Source of the DNA: Siphonodentalium dalli
Lineage: Eukaryota > Mollusca > Scaphopoda > Gadilida > Siphonodentaliidae
Assembly (NCBI GenBank): GCA_032622095.1
Contig: CP136069.1
Coordinates: 168,322,394 to 168,386,393 of the forward strand
Direction: 5' to 3'
DNA length: 64,000 nt
Shown: one piece after another, positions 46,351 through 57,149 of the stretch
How positions within the stretch are numbered: position 1 is the stretch's first letter
Layout: each line of letters opens with the position of its first letter
Made by a program: the position numbers and the translations under genes
The notes under the pieces: model-generated
Database searches by the model: none
The model's input: only the letters and a program-made list of their open reading frames with translations
Told to the model about the DNA's origin: nothing

Positions 46351-47724
46351 AAGTTTTCCAGGATACATGCACGGTCTTGATGGGCGTGTAGTATTGGGCA
46401 CCATGCCAGGTGAAGTTTTTATTTCCAGTGTCATGAATAATGTTCACATTCCATTTTTAAAACAAATTATGTCTGCCAATTAAATGAATTTAAATGTTCT
46501 AGCTCATGCATTAGACAATTTTTTTTATGTAGAACATTAGTCAAGTTCAGGGGACTCAATGCTTAATTTGATATCAATATTTGTCCTTTTATGACCCGAT
46601 TGTTATGAGTCCGGTTTCGGATGAATAACAACGCGTACAAACAAAAGCAATTTCATCAGTTCTAACAGGTTTTCATGGCTGTTTAACATTCAGTAATATA
46701 TGCAGGATGCCAAGTTAATGTCGAAAAACAAAACCCCCCAGAATGTGTTTCGTGAGAAATTTATTGAATGATAGACATTTATCTATGATCGTGATTCGGC
46801 ATGATCTGTCAAAGTTTCCCCGGAAGTAATCCAGATAGTTATATTGCAGGAGCGAGATGCCAGTTTATATGTCCAAGGACCGCCCCTATATAGTGTCTTA
46901 TAACGGACTTTAAGCGTAAAACCACATATAAATAAAATCAAATATCACAATTGTGGCAATAAACTGGTTTATTCCGTAGAAAACAATGATGTGTGTTCTG
47001 AACAGCATGCCAGTTGCCAATTGATATTTAATGTAAAAGAAAACGTTTACCACACTGTTGACATATTTTTTAAAAGTATGCTACCTCAATTGACCTCACG
47101 AAAATCGGATGTTTCCAGTGAAAAATATTCGCACCACGCACAGGACGAAGAATGTTCCATTTATTTTAATTGTATACAATCGAATTTCTTGTATATTGCT
47201 GCCAGTAAATAAATATAGTAAATAGTAAATATCTAAATGTAACGACTTAAATAATTTTCAGAAATTCATAAAGGCTCTAACAGATTAAACCATTATAATC
47301 AAAACCGCACGCCGTCATCTTCTTTGAGGTAATCGAGCCGAAATTCTTCTCGGCCAAAACAAACTCTGAACACTTCGGCTCTCAGTTTAAACGTAAATAA
47401 ATCGATGTTAGTCCCAACGACGGTGAATATTCTATGCGTAATTTAATGTGAAAGTTAGATACTAATACATCATTATGACTACAATGTGTCTCTATTTCCG
47501 ATATATATATATAGCATCATGTATTGATGTGTGGGGTAAAATCGATTAAAACAGAAGAAAAAATCCCGCCACTGGTTCTTGGTGTAAAGTCAGTTATAAG
47601 ACACACAGGAACGGGTCTCTGACGCAAACTAGCATGTCACTCTACCGATACAACTATCTTCTTTACGTATGAGGAAACTAATACTAGGTATGATCTTGTT
47701 GCAATAACGGACTATAGACAATAC

Positions 47725-47931
47725 CTGTTCCGCGTCCAAGAGTGTCAAGATATCTCTGGAGCGCGTCTAACATCGCTCTGCTTTCTATGGTGATGAGGTG
47801 GGCCCCGGGTAGAGTCATGCAATCCTCGCGAGCATCATTGCCGATTTTGTTCATGGTATTCGGATCAAACCTCAGACAGTATTCCTTTCCATTGAGTGTG
47901 CGTGGTGAGTACCCAGGATAGTTGGTGCAAA
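47725..47931 (-). CDS. C-type lectin gene, exon with first half of CTLD
   Basis: 207 bases between acceptor ATTCTCTCCAG and donor GTATTG, open only in the lectin frame: CTNYPGYSPRTLNGKEYCLR, then NDAREDCMTLPGAHLITIES and LDALQRYLDTLGRGT. This is the N-terminal half of a CTLD (Y-x-NG-x-x-YC, A-x-x-DC-x-x-x-x-G-HL-x-x-I-x-S). It begins with two bases of a split codon and ends with one, so it joins in frame to 44334-44551 (GT|DYFWVDG). Upstream it accepts a phase-1 donor, such as the mucin exon at 53111-53312. Confidence 0.8.
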
Positions 47932-48190
47932 CTGGAGAGAATGAATGATAACTAAATTATAGATGTTTTAAGGACATGGGCGTGGCGATATGTTGGGGGG
48001 TGCATGCCTGGCAGAACATTATTTGGAAACAGTATGCCACAAGTAAGTTCAAATTGCACTTATTGTTTGATTTACCAACCAGTAATTAATGGGGAATAAG
48101 ATTTTTTTTTTCAGGTTGGAAATTTCCATTGGAAAGTTTGAGGTACCACTTGGAAAGAGGGGAGAGTGATACATAATATACCCCACCTAC

Positions 48191-48335
48191 CAGTAACATC
48201 CCTGTTCGCACGGAATTTATTTCGATAATCCTTAGACTGGAACTTTGAACTAATATCGACCCCGATTGAATAAGCCAGATTCCACAGGTCATCGCTCAAA
48301 GGCCACGACATGTTAAGAGTGCAGAGCCTTGCCAC
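48191..48335 (-). CDS. Alternative upstream exon of the lectin (uncertain)
   Basis: An open frame ending WNLAYSIGVDISSKFQSKDY ... RANRDVT at a GTAGGT donor (48185-48190), phase 1, could join in frame to the CTLD exon at 47931 (giving RDVT-V-CTNYPG). It has an internal ATG (MSWPLSDDL) but no signal peptide, and I find no acceptor of the phase needed to receive the mucin exon. It could be an alternative first exon or chance. Confidence 0.25.
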
Positions 48336-48704
48336 AGAGGAGCGAGGCTTATGTAAGACACATCAAGTCAGACTAAGGTCAGCCCACATAGACATAGTTA
48401 ATTTACTGCCAGTGATTAGTGGGTATATAGACCGACGTGGAGGTCTGAGAAGGGAGGTCCGGAGATTGAGTATCGCTCCTAATGGCGTGTTGATGTTCAC
48501 CATGCGGTAGCTATATTCATAACACACTAAGTCTTGCTGGTCTCCATATATATGTTACAATACTTGTCACATGTCAATAGATGTATGTCGTATCAAATAA
48601 AGAAATCATCATGTGTTCGATCTACTCTTCACTCGTCACTTACCACTAGACCATCACATCAGCCCAGGTTGTTGGCATATACCCCATTATGTAACAAGAG
48701 GTAT

Positions 48705-48873
48705 ACAAATAGAGGATTTACAACGAGTCCCCAGTTTATAGCGGAATTTACAAAACGAGTCCAGTAAATTAGGTATGGACCGAGCCTTTGGCGATGTCCA
48801 GACCTAACTTACTGAACAAGTTTTGTAAATTCCGCTGTGAACTGGGGACGACTTGTAGATTCTATTTATTATA
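48705..48873. mobile_element. Long hairpin MITE (~170 bp)
   Basis: AAATAGAGGATTTACAACGA, CCCCAGTTTATAGCGGAATT and ACAAAACGAGTCCAGTAAAT pair with ATTTACTGG-like, TTTTGTAAATTCCGC, GAACTGGGGACG and CTTGTAGATTCTATTT on the other side of a 25-base loop near 48776-48800. No coding potential. It lies in the long third intron of the lectin model. Confidence 0.65.
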
Positions 48874-50924
48874 TGATCCAAAAGCTCGGCAAAACATACT
48901 TAAATTAACAAATGGGATGCGAAACTAATATCGGCTTCTATAAGTCATGCGATGACGTTTCACGTAACTATGTGTTGATTGTCCACGTAAAGAAATAGTC
49001 CCAGATAAATAAAGACTCTTTGGCGTATCTAATGGCGTATATTTTATGTCATAACTTTTCAAACTCTTCATTCATTATAGTTTGTTGGAAACATATTGGA
49101 AGCCATAGTAATTTGAGACGTAGCGTACGGAATGTAAACATACGACAAACCGGAAGTCAAAGATCATCTATCACTATTTCCTGTTATGCAACGAACGCTT
49201 CATAACACAATTTATAGAATGGGTTTATTGAATGGAATAAAGGTAGGATCGTGTAATAAATGGTACTTCGCTTGGTTCTCTTCCCAGTAAGTTTTATTTC
49301 TGTTTTTAAAAATTATGGATATGAAACGAGGACACAATAATCATGTACGAAAGGCTTCTATCAATTAATATCAATTTTATTTAAAATTTCTTTTCAGATC
49401 ATCGGGACAGTTTTATTAGCTAATTATAGAACAGAACCCCTCGCTACGCTATGTCTGACCACTGCCGGCATTTTCTTAATTAAATTTAACATGTTTTATT
49501 GAAGTGTTTTGTCAGTTACAATTCATTCTGGTTTGATCTAGACAAATTTCAAATGAATATGGACAATTCAGTTTCTCAGAATAATGCAGAATGAATTGTA
49601 ACCTACAAAAATCTCAAATAAATAAATGAGTGATTTCTTCACATTATGTGTAGATGCTGTCAGTGGTAAGTCCTGCGAAGCAGGAACTGTACTCTGCATA
49701 GAGCTTGCCTTTATCTAGGCAAATTTCACAGCGAATTACGCTCAGCTTCTGAAAAAAAACCCAATGTATTATGCCTTTGTAGACAAATTGGCCTGCATTA
49801 TAGTATACCAAATTTTCAATTATATCTGTTTTATATTCTCAAAAGGCTAGGTTTAGTCTTGAAATCGGGGTTTTATAAAAATTGTGTTGCTGTATTTTTT
49901 GTCCAGAGGTGATAAACTATCTTTAAATTATTTATTCACCAAATTAGTATACATTTTCAAGCATTTATACATTTATATAGGTCTATATTATAAACAATTA
50001 TAAAAAATAAACAAGTCATCAATAAAACTACTGCGAATGATTAGATTTCTTGGAAGGTATATTCTAGATTTATTAACCTTTCTACACTAAGGTACCCATT
50101 ACACCTACACTTTATACACTATACACTTTATACACTTTATACATTATACACTGGCAAGTATGCACGGTTTGCAGGCATTTTGTCGTAGAGAACGATATGG
50201 TGCCAGAATATGAATGGAAACAAGCACATAAACTGCATCAGTGCCACAGCTAACTACATGCAAAGTAAAATCTCTGTAGTTCAACAAGTAACGATGCTAC
50301 CGGAATTTGCCTGTAAATATCATGCAATTATTTGCGACCCGCAAGAATAAACCATACAGATATTTGAAGGCAAATTCCAAAGGCACTGTTACGAGTGGAA
50401 TTAGATAAATGTTACTTCTCATGTCTTTCACTTTGGTAAAGATGCATGTTATGTGCACGGTTCCGTTCATATTCGGGCACCATGTGGTTTTCTATGATGA
50501 AATGCCCGCAACAACATACCGTACAAACTTGCCAGCGTATGAACGTAGCCTGAATGGATTTTCACACCAAGTTAAAAAAAAGTGTGCATCGGAATGATCT
50601 ATTATTGATCTAGATGGATGTATTCAGGTACTGTGCATGGCTTTGATTTCGTCAACATCAATGTTCGTGGTTTGTCGTCAAAAGGCTTTTTCGTCGTGAC
50701 ATGAATTCGTGAATCAGATATCATATGTATGCACTTCGACAGGTCCTACAGTAGCAGCGTTGACATATTTGAGTGGTCACTATTGAGATATTAGACCTCA
50801 AGGTATTCCGGCGCTGATAGCGCATCACACAATCATTACCATAATAGCTACCAGGTTCATTTCAAACGTTGACCAGGTAGTTATTTGCTTCTTATTAATA
50901 TGCAGTCTGCATGTGGTGAAACCA
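48874..50924. other. Intronic/intergenic, no gene seen
   Basis: No exon with recognisable content. 50107-50152 is a short CTTTATACACTATACA-type simple repeat. Small frames at 49020-49205 and 50409-50597 (plus) have no support. This is intron 3 if the five-exon lectin model is right. Confidence 0.35.
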
Positions 50925-50928
50925 TTAA

Positions 50929-51359
50929 AGGTACTCAATCCGATCAGATAGTCCTCATACCATCAATATAAAACAACAACAACAACAACAACAACAACAT
51001 TTCTTCAAAATACGCTTTAGTTATCAGAATCGATTTATTGCAACAAAATAATGCTAACCACTGTCAACTATGGTATCAAATTTCCCAAAAAGTTGTATTT
51101 ATCAACATTTTGTTCAACAAAATATGGCCGTATATCACTAAAATATCACGAAATATGAACGTAGTAACACTTGATTTTAGAGTTATCCATCTTCATCCGC
51201 AATTTTGTCCGAGACCATCCGTTTGACCCCGTATTTCTGGCCCACATATTATTTATATATTATTAATAATATAGAATATATATAAATAATATTTTTACCC
51301 CCCCCCCCCCGAAGCCAAAGAAATAGTAATTTAGGAGCGTCTGATCGGATTGAGTACCT
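50929..51359. mobile_element. TTAA-flanked MITE (AGGTACTCAATCCGATCAGA termini)
   Basis: Inverted ends AGGTACTCAATCCGATCAGA and complement (TCTGATCGGATTGAGTACCT) are followed outside by TTAA on both sides (50925-50928 and 51360-51363). The interior contains (CAA)n at 50970-51000, a small AT palindrome (51245-51290) and a run of about 13 C (51298-51310). The terminal sequence differs from the CCCTTTACCC family, although both use TTAA. Confidence 0.65.
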
Positions 51360-51363
51360 TTAA

Positions 51364-53104
51364 CGTTTATGAAGAGACCAATGCATTTACCATTGTTTCC
51401 ACAAACTATTATATAGAAGGGATCAGATGATGTTGCATATACATTTTGTATTCGGTGCATCTCGTCTGCTGTGTTTTTCCGCATACATTTTACATATCGA
51501 AAACAAACGCAATGCCATCTCGTATATTGGGGTACTTGCTAAATTCAACTCAAGAGTCAATTATTTGGTTGGATGTTGATTTCGTGGTTGAGCCAACAAA
51601 CCACGAAATCAACGAATAGCAGTCCCCCACGAATTAAAAGGATTTTACAGTAATATAAGTAGACGACATATAATACAAGAATCATATTTAGTGAGGGAAA
51701 TGTTCAGATAATAAGTTCAACAAACGATCTATTATCTGAACATTTCATACGCTATAACTACTCAGCAATGCGTGTTTAGTATAGACAGGGTTAAACCGTG
51801 TATATACGGTGATTATAAGGTTTAGTGAGGTTTCATAAACTAGGTCATCATGTGGTTCTCGGTTTTATTGGTGGAGGAAAGCCCGCACATAGAGGTCATG
51901 TCATATAATTCATTCAATCAATCACACATGCAATGGACACTTTTCTGTCGTATGCAACCAGATTATTGAATGACTTGCAGTCTGAATTGAAAACGCATAA
52001 TTCCTGTTTAAATCACGACTGGGTACAGGAAAGCGTCTCAATGCAAGAAACATTTCACATGAATTTGTTCTCAAATCGAAAAGCCCAACTCATCCACACT
52101 TCGATCAAATGCAGCAACATAACAGAAGATCTCCACGCAAAGCACGTAATATAAAGCAACGTGGTGACATAGAAATTGAAGATCACTTTCTATAAGTCTA
52201 CACGCTCAAGATATGCAATCAAATCGGGAATGAATGTGTCATGTTTATAGAAACAACGTTCATGACCAAACTCGCTGGAAGTTGTGCATTGCTACCCCAG
52301 GATACTGTATATATGAATGAAGTTGCGTCCGGCCAAGTTGGATATAAAATTTACTGTTGCCATTCGATCGCCCAATATCTAGTGGAGTGTTCTATGTCAT
52401 TTGGAGACCATCTAATCACAAAACTAATTTTAAGCTGAGGGAATAGCTATTAGCTATGTGGACAATTCCAACCCAAATGGTAGAGGTGGACTTTCCCTGG
52501 AGTGTCGGTCCAGTTGTTCGGGTACATTGGACACCACAACAACTGAGACGCCTGGCCACGTCCCTGCTTGATCATTACGAACAGGTCTAGCAATTTTATC
52601 GCCTGATGGGAAAACACATGGGTCGAGGGATGTGCCTGGAGGGTCTCTTTAATATTTCCAACTACAACCCATTGAACCAGACACCAAATTCCCAGGTTCG
52701 CGAACAAACGTCTTGAAATAATAGAATTTATCGCATGAGAGGAAAACAAATGGGCACAGGGACATAACGGGGTGGTCTCAATGGGAGGGTGTTCACCTTG
52801 TTATGTCAAATGAACCCCTCGTAAAGCGGACGAAATTGTCCAAGTCCAAGAAATTTTAAAAGTCTAAAAGAATGACCGATAGTAAATATATTTTAGAGTG
52901 TTTGTCTAAACAAACAAAAAACAATTTAAATACAGGTTGGAATATCAAACTATCAAAACAAATTCATCTTATATTCTGTCTGAAATTTCCAACTGATGTT
53001 CAAACAGGAATACATTTCCAAGTTGTAAATTTTGACCAACGTTTTAGGTGTCTACCCCTTGTGGCAACGTCTCTGTATTGCCCCATGGTTTATGTTTTGA
53101 ACAT
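51364..53104. other. No gene seen; intron 3 of the lectin model
   Basis: Frames such as 51933-52154 and 52450-52749 have no domain match. 52540-52565 contains GGCCACGTCCCTG, the terminal motif of the hAT-like MITE at 55748-55952, suggesting a relic of that family. Confidence 0.35.
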
Positions 53105-53110
53105 ACTAAC

Positions 53111-53312
53111 ATGAAGAGATCGTAGGATGTGGAGTTGTCATCGTCGTCGTTGTCGTCGTCGTTGTGGGTGGCTGTGTGGTTGTCGTCGTCGTTGTGGGTG
53201 GCTGTGTGGTGGTCGTTGTCGTTGTGGGTGGCTGTGTGGTGGTCGTGGTCGTTGTGGGTGGCTGTGTGGTCGTCGTAGTCGTGGGTTCCTGCGTGGTGGT
53301 AGTAGTGGGTGG
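53111..53312 (-). CDS. Mucin-like stalk exon 2 of the lectin gene
   Basis: After acceptor CATTCTTAATTATAG the minus strand encodes PPTTTTTQEPTTTTTTQ, three PPTTTTTTTQ units of 10 residues (30 bp) and a tail ...MTTPHPTISS. This is a dense O-glycosylation-type Thr/Pro repeat. A GTTAGT donor (53110-53105) right after TCA-T gives phase 1 and joins in frame to the CTLD exon at 47931. If that donor is not used, translation stops one codon later (TGT-TAG). The plus-strand Val/Cys/Gly frames and the Asp/His/Thr frame (53044-53397) are shadows of the same repeat. Confidence 0.6.
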
Positions 53313-53903
53313 CTATAATTAAGAATGCTTGTAGTTTTCCACATATAATTGTAGTTTTAAAAATGACACCAGTTCTCTGAAACCACATTAACAACAAAAC
53401 CTAGTGTGAGATAGTGTGAGAAAGCCTAGATATAAGAAAATACCCCCACTATATATAATAACATAAAGACACACAAAACTAATTAAATGAACTCAATATA
53501 AAGAGCGTGTTTCTTTAACTCACATGCATGCAACCCAAAAATCTATACATGCGTTATACAACACTCACAAGTACACCTCATGTCCTGGCACGAACCTAAC
53601 ATATATCTTGAATGATTAATGTACAACATCAATAAATTAAAAAGTTATATTATTTTATATATATGGTGTGAACATTTAATTTGGGTGCAACATAATACAG
53701 GAAAACGCGATACCCAACAAACGGAAGGACGTGGGGCGTTATTGCACATTTGACTTTCTGACTTGTTTAGAAACCACATTTTTAATATAATGTATAGGGT
53801 GTCCTGCCTAGCATTAGCTTATGTCAGCTTCTGACTGGAAAGTCATGGTCGTGGACTCAATTGTCATTTGGGCGCCCCATTTACCCACACATATGGGTCT
53901 TAC
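53313..53903. other. Intron between the two mucin exons
   Basis: About 590 bases, AT-rich, no repeat module recognised. It starts (minus strand) with the GTAAGA donor at 53903-53898 and ends at the acceptor before 53312. Confidence 0.5.
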
Positions 53904-54037
53904 GGTGGTCGTCGTCGTCGTTTGTAGCGGTGTGGTACTGGTGGTCGTTGTTTGCTGTGTTGTATTGGTAGTTGGTCGCGGGCTCGTGGTAGTTTCTCTA
54001 GCAGTCGTAGGTTTAGCTGGTCCGAGAGAAGTTGAAG
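53904..54037 (-). CDS. Mucin-like stalk exon 1 of the lectin gene
   Basis: 134 bases between acceptor ATTCATTGTAG and donor GTAAGA. Two leading bases finish a codon (G|CT, Ala) opened by the transmembrane exon. Then follow 44 codons of Ser/Thr/Pro-rich sequence: STSLGPAKPTTARETTTSPR, PTTNTTQQTTTTSTTPLQ and T6. It includes a possible N-glycosylation site (NTT). It ends in phase 0 and the next exon starts PPTTTTT in phase 0, so the two mucin blocks are continuous. Confidence 0.65.
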
Positions 54038-54256
54038 CTACAATGAATTACGCAGACGAGAACTGTATTCTAAAAGCAGCCACAAAATGCTACACCTCTA
54101 AGGGACTGGGTAGACTAGTGGTTGGTATAGATATACATGTGTATCATCGTATATCATTTGTATATAATTTGTAGTATCACCACCCACCCATTCTTCATTG
54201 AGCTTATTTTAACTGTCATAACTAAGGATACCTCAATGTGCATAGTTTTACTATTT

Positions 54257-54734
54257 GTGACCCGACATATCAGATCCAGTCGGAAGTCGGGATGTGTTTT
54301 ACCCTGTGCCAATGCATTCTCTTATATATGCGAGTCGACCACAGGTCGCCTCGCATATATAAGAAAATGCATTGGCCTAACAATTTTTTACAATTTTAAT
54401 AATTTGTTTTTGTATTTTTTAACAATTTTATAATTTCACCCATACAGAGCCCCAGACAAACATGAGCAGACGACACTCTTCTATATGCTTCTATATATGT
54501 GTGGGGCTCCCTGCAGGGTAATGGATGTTTTTTATTTTATGTCCTAAAAATTGTTAGAAACATTTATTTAAAAAAAATGATAAACAATTGTTAGGCCAAT
54601 GCATTCTCTTATATATGCGAGGCGACCTATGGTCGACTCGCATATATATAGGTCGACTCGCATATATAAGAGAATGCATTGGCACAGGGTAAAACAAATC
54701 CCGACTTCCGACTGGATTTGATATGGCGGGTCAC
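54257..54734 (-). mobile_element. GTGACCCG-type MITE, complete copy 3 (inverted)
   Basis: Termini GTGACCCGACATATCAGATC and GGATTTGATATGGCGGGTCAC. The hairpins are at 54309-54376 and 54595-54685, the second expanded by an internal duplication of CATATATAGGTCGACTCG. The body is reversed compared with copies 1 and 2 (GAGCCCCAGACAAACATGAG before GTGTGGGGCTCCCTGCAGGG). It lies in the first intron of the lectin model. Confidence 0.8.
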
Positions 54735-55747
54735 ATTTGCACTGAGACGCGAGCGTCTTAATATAAATGTATATGACTTTCCTCGTGTGTTGTATCTTGT
54801 ATTTACATATTTAAAGATATCTTTATTGTCGCAATAGTTAACGTTCGTCTTGAATTCCGAAATATCTCATGAGTGTCTGGAAAGATATATACATTTTTTT
54901 AACGAGAGTCTGTAAGTCGGGAGTGAAAATTCAATATTTCTTTCCAAAAAAAGAAGCTGCATATTAATGCTCAAAGTTGCTAAATTAATTCTATCTAATT
55001 AAATTATTAACTCTACTTAATTCAGAAGCGCACATGTCAGTGTTTACAAACAGGAAAGAGCCTATGCCTAATATAAAGTTGAAATTAACACGTATATAAC
55101 TTTTGTTCAAGCTTAGAATTATCGATTGATCAAGTGCACATGGCATCATAAATTCGTCGCTTATGATTGGACAGCGGATAGTTTGATCACGCACCAACCT
55201 TCACAGCTTGTGTGTTCCTGGTAGTTGTTAGTTTCACGCTATAGTGAAATAACTGAATCTAGAGTGAAGTAACAACTCGCGATTTCACTGTACATGTAGC
55301 TCCGAAGAGACAGGGTGCGTTTACATTGGTGTAGATCTGTGTAAAACGATATTCGATCGCGTGAGCAAAAATAGTATCCGTTATAAGTCACGATCAACAC
55401 CGATGCATTGCGAAAGGCAAATCTGATTTGATTAGCCGTTACCGGGGCTTGGTGTATATGTGCTTAATCTTTGTTTGTTCAACCCACGTATTCAAGCTAT
55501 TCCATGGCATCAGATGTTTCGTGAAGGTGATCACATTTATGTACTTGGTATATGCATGGGACGAGTTTGCATATTGCTGAATCAGAGATAAGAAACTCGG
55601 TTCGCAACCAGAAGCCATGAATCGCCGAGTGGCACACATTTGTTTATACGGCGTCAACGCTTTATGAAATTGTGCGTCGTGTTTCCTGCTTCTCGTAGAC
55701 TCGGTCATACTCGGCTGAATCTACGAACAACGATGCTGATGCGGCAC

Positions 55748-55952
55748 CAGGGACGTGGCACCACCAACGTTGGTGATTCCAACAGTTGGAAATTTCATAC
55801 CTTGACAAAAACATTTCACACCAACACTATGTTGAAATTGTTCTTGTAGTTTAAAGCTAGTGGGATTTGTCTGGTTCAAGGGGGGGGGGATGCAGTTGGA
55901 AATTTCAAAGTGGACAACCACCCCCAACGTGGACCATATGGGCACGTCCCTG
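55748..55952. mobile_element. Short MITE with CAGGGACGTG termini (hAT-like)
   Basis: Begins CAGGGACGTGGCACCACCAA and ends with ATGGGCACGTCCCTG. Subterminal CCAACGTTGG/CCCAACGTGG and repeated GTTGGAAATTTCA are visible. hAT elements commonly start CAGGG, but the flanking eight bases do not match clearly. Single-ended relics with the same motif occur near 44312-44326 and 52551. Confidence 0.5.
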
Positions 55953-56225
55953 TTCGGTATATACTAAATAGGTGTGGTCCGCTGATAGTGCATGATTCAA
56001 TTTTTTTGTCTGGCCTGAACTGACGCGCGACGCTTAGTGAATTGTCCATTACCTCTGTACTGATGAGCACGCGTTCATGCACTACCAGTAATCATGCTGT
56101 GATCACAGTAATCCGCGATAAAAGACTTCACACAGTTCTGAATACAGATCTGCACCAATGTAAACGCACCCATAGATACGATGATCTATACGTTTCGGTA
56201 ATTTCTAGCTATTTCATTATATATA

Positions 56226-56365
56226 TATATATTTACATACTAAGTGTGTTCATCACTAAATCCAGCATTCCGATTGATCATTCGGGTTTTACACAATTTA
56301 TGACCACTTACCTCACGGTTACATCTCCATAAAAACAGTCCACATGACAGTTAATCCTTATATAT
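56226..56365. mobile_element. Deleted copy of the 60.4/63.1-kb hairpin MITE
   Basis: TTTACATACTAAGTG-TTCATCACTAAATCCAGCATTC runs directly into TTTTACACAATTTATGACCACTTACCTC and ACAGTCCACATGACAGTTAATCC. This brings together the two ends of the longer elements at 60365-60895 and 63110-63546 with the middle missing. Confidence 0.65.
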
Positions 56366-56559
56366 TATCATCATCACCACTACGCGCTCAACTTGGAGCA
56401 GAAAACACACCAACTGGAAACATGCATGAAAGCCTATATATTCTCACAATGCATCGAGCATTTCGTCACTTTATTGAGGTTTTTTCACTGAACTGTTGAC
56501 ATTGCGTTGAATCAGGAGTTGTGCCAATTTGTACCGATTTTCAAGTTTGATCTGAGGTG

Positions 56560-56640
56560 GTTAGGTCGCGGATATTACCATCGCAGTCTGGACTAGATGA
56601 GGTTGGCGCGGGTTCTAACCCCGATACGGGCGAAAATCGC
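56560..56640 (+). repeat. tRNA-like SINE head (tentative)
   Basis: GTGGTTAGGTCGCGG resembles an A box and CGGGTTCTAACCCCG a B box with a 4-bp T-arm stem around a seven-base loop, about 60 bases apart. The acceptor stem and anticodon arm are not convincing, so it is not a tRNA gene; a tRNA-derived SINE fragment fits better. Confidence 0.3.
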
Positions 56641-56812
56641 GACAATGTTTTCAAGCGTGATCTTTTCAAGCTTGATGATCTTTTCACACTTGATCTGATT
56701 TTTGCAATATGCAATTCACGAGCAATAAAGCAATGAACACCCATGGTGAGTTAGTGCCTCCATAAATATGATATTATATAATCTGAACAAAAATGATCAA
56801 ATATATACTCAC

Positions 56813-56963
56813 CAACAGTGTTGCCCAAGGCACCGCTGAACGAGCCAGTACCCGTTGATTTCACGGCGATGACTGTGATAATGGCACCCGCAGTCAGCGT
56901 AACGGCGGTGTATATTGCGATTTTCAGTTTAACTGATTTACTGATCGTCGCCCAGAACGCCAT
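56813..56963 (-). CDS. Lectin gene, first coding exon: type II signal anchor
   Basis: The ATG at 56963-56961 follows an acceptor-like TTATTTTTTATTTGAGCAG by seven bases, implying an upstream non-coding exon. The product has a short Lys-rich N-terminus (MAFWATISKSVKLK), about 20 hydrophobic residues (IAIYTAVTLTAGAIITVIAV) and a Gly/Ser linker (KSTGTGSFSGALGNTV), ending at a GTGAGT donor in phase 1. Positive charges before the membrane segment predict a type II orientation (N-terminus in the cytosol). Phase 1 joins exactly to the mucin exon at 54037. Spliced 56813-56963, 53904-54037, 53111-53312, 47725-47931 and 44334-44551 make 912 bases, i.e. 303 codons plus stop: anchor, mucin stalk, CTLD. 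Confidence 0.65.
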
Positions 56964-57149
56964 TTTGTTTCTGCTCAAATAAAAAATAACGGAATTATTT
57001 TAAGGGACCCAAGGCTCTTGCAGTGGGTAAATGTGCAAATGATATATAAGTCTGTATAAAACAATGGCACTGAGAATAACATGGTGAAATAGATAAACTG
57101 AGTTCCTATATTCATTATAGATAGTTATCCAATAACGCAATTTCGCACG

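Noticed and set aside
53127-53344. Arg/Cys/Trp-rich plus frame and Arg/Pro/His-rich minus frame across the mucin repeat
   Set aside because: Shadows of the Thr/Pro-coding 30-bp repeat; only the Thr/Pro frame has matching splice sites and phase.
53821-54174. Val-rich 117-codon plus-strand frame
   Set aside because: Antisense of the first mucin exon; the minus strand has acceptor, donor and correct phase.
56062-56100. Hammerhead-like CTGATGAG string
   Set aside because: No stem II followed by GAAA and no cleavage-site arm could be arranged around it; the similar string at 63970-63990 (minus) also lacks the GAAA core.
56560-56640. A functional tRNA gene
   Set aside because: Only the T-arm folds well; acceptor and anticodon stems do not pair, so it is listed only as a possible SINE head.
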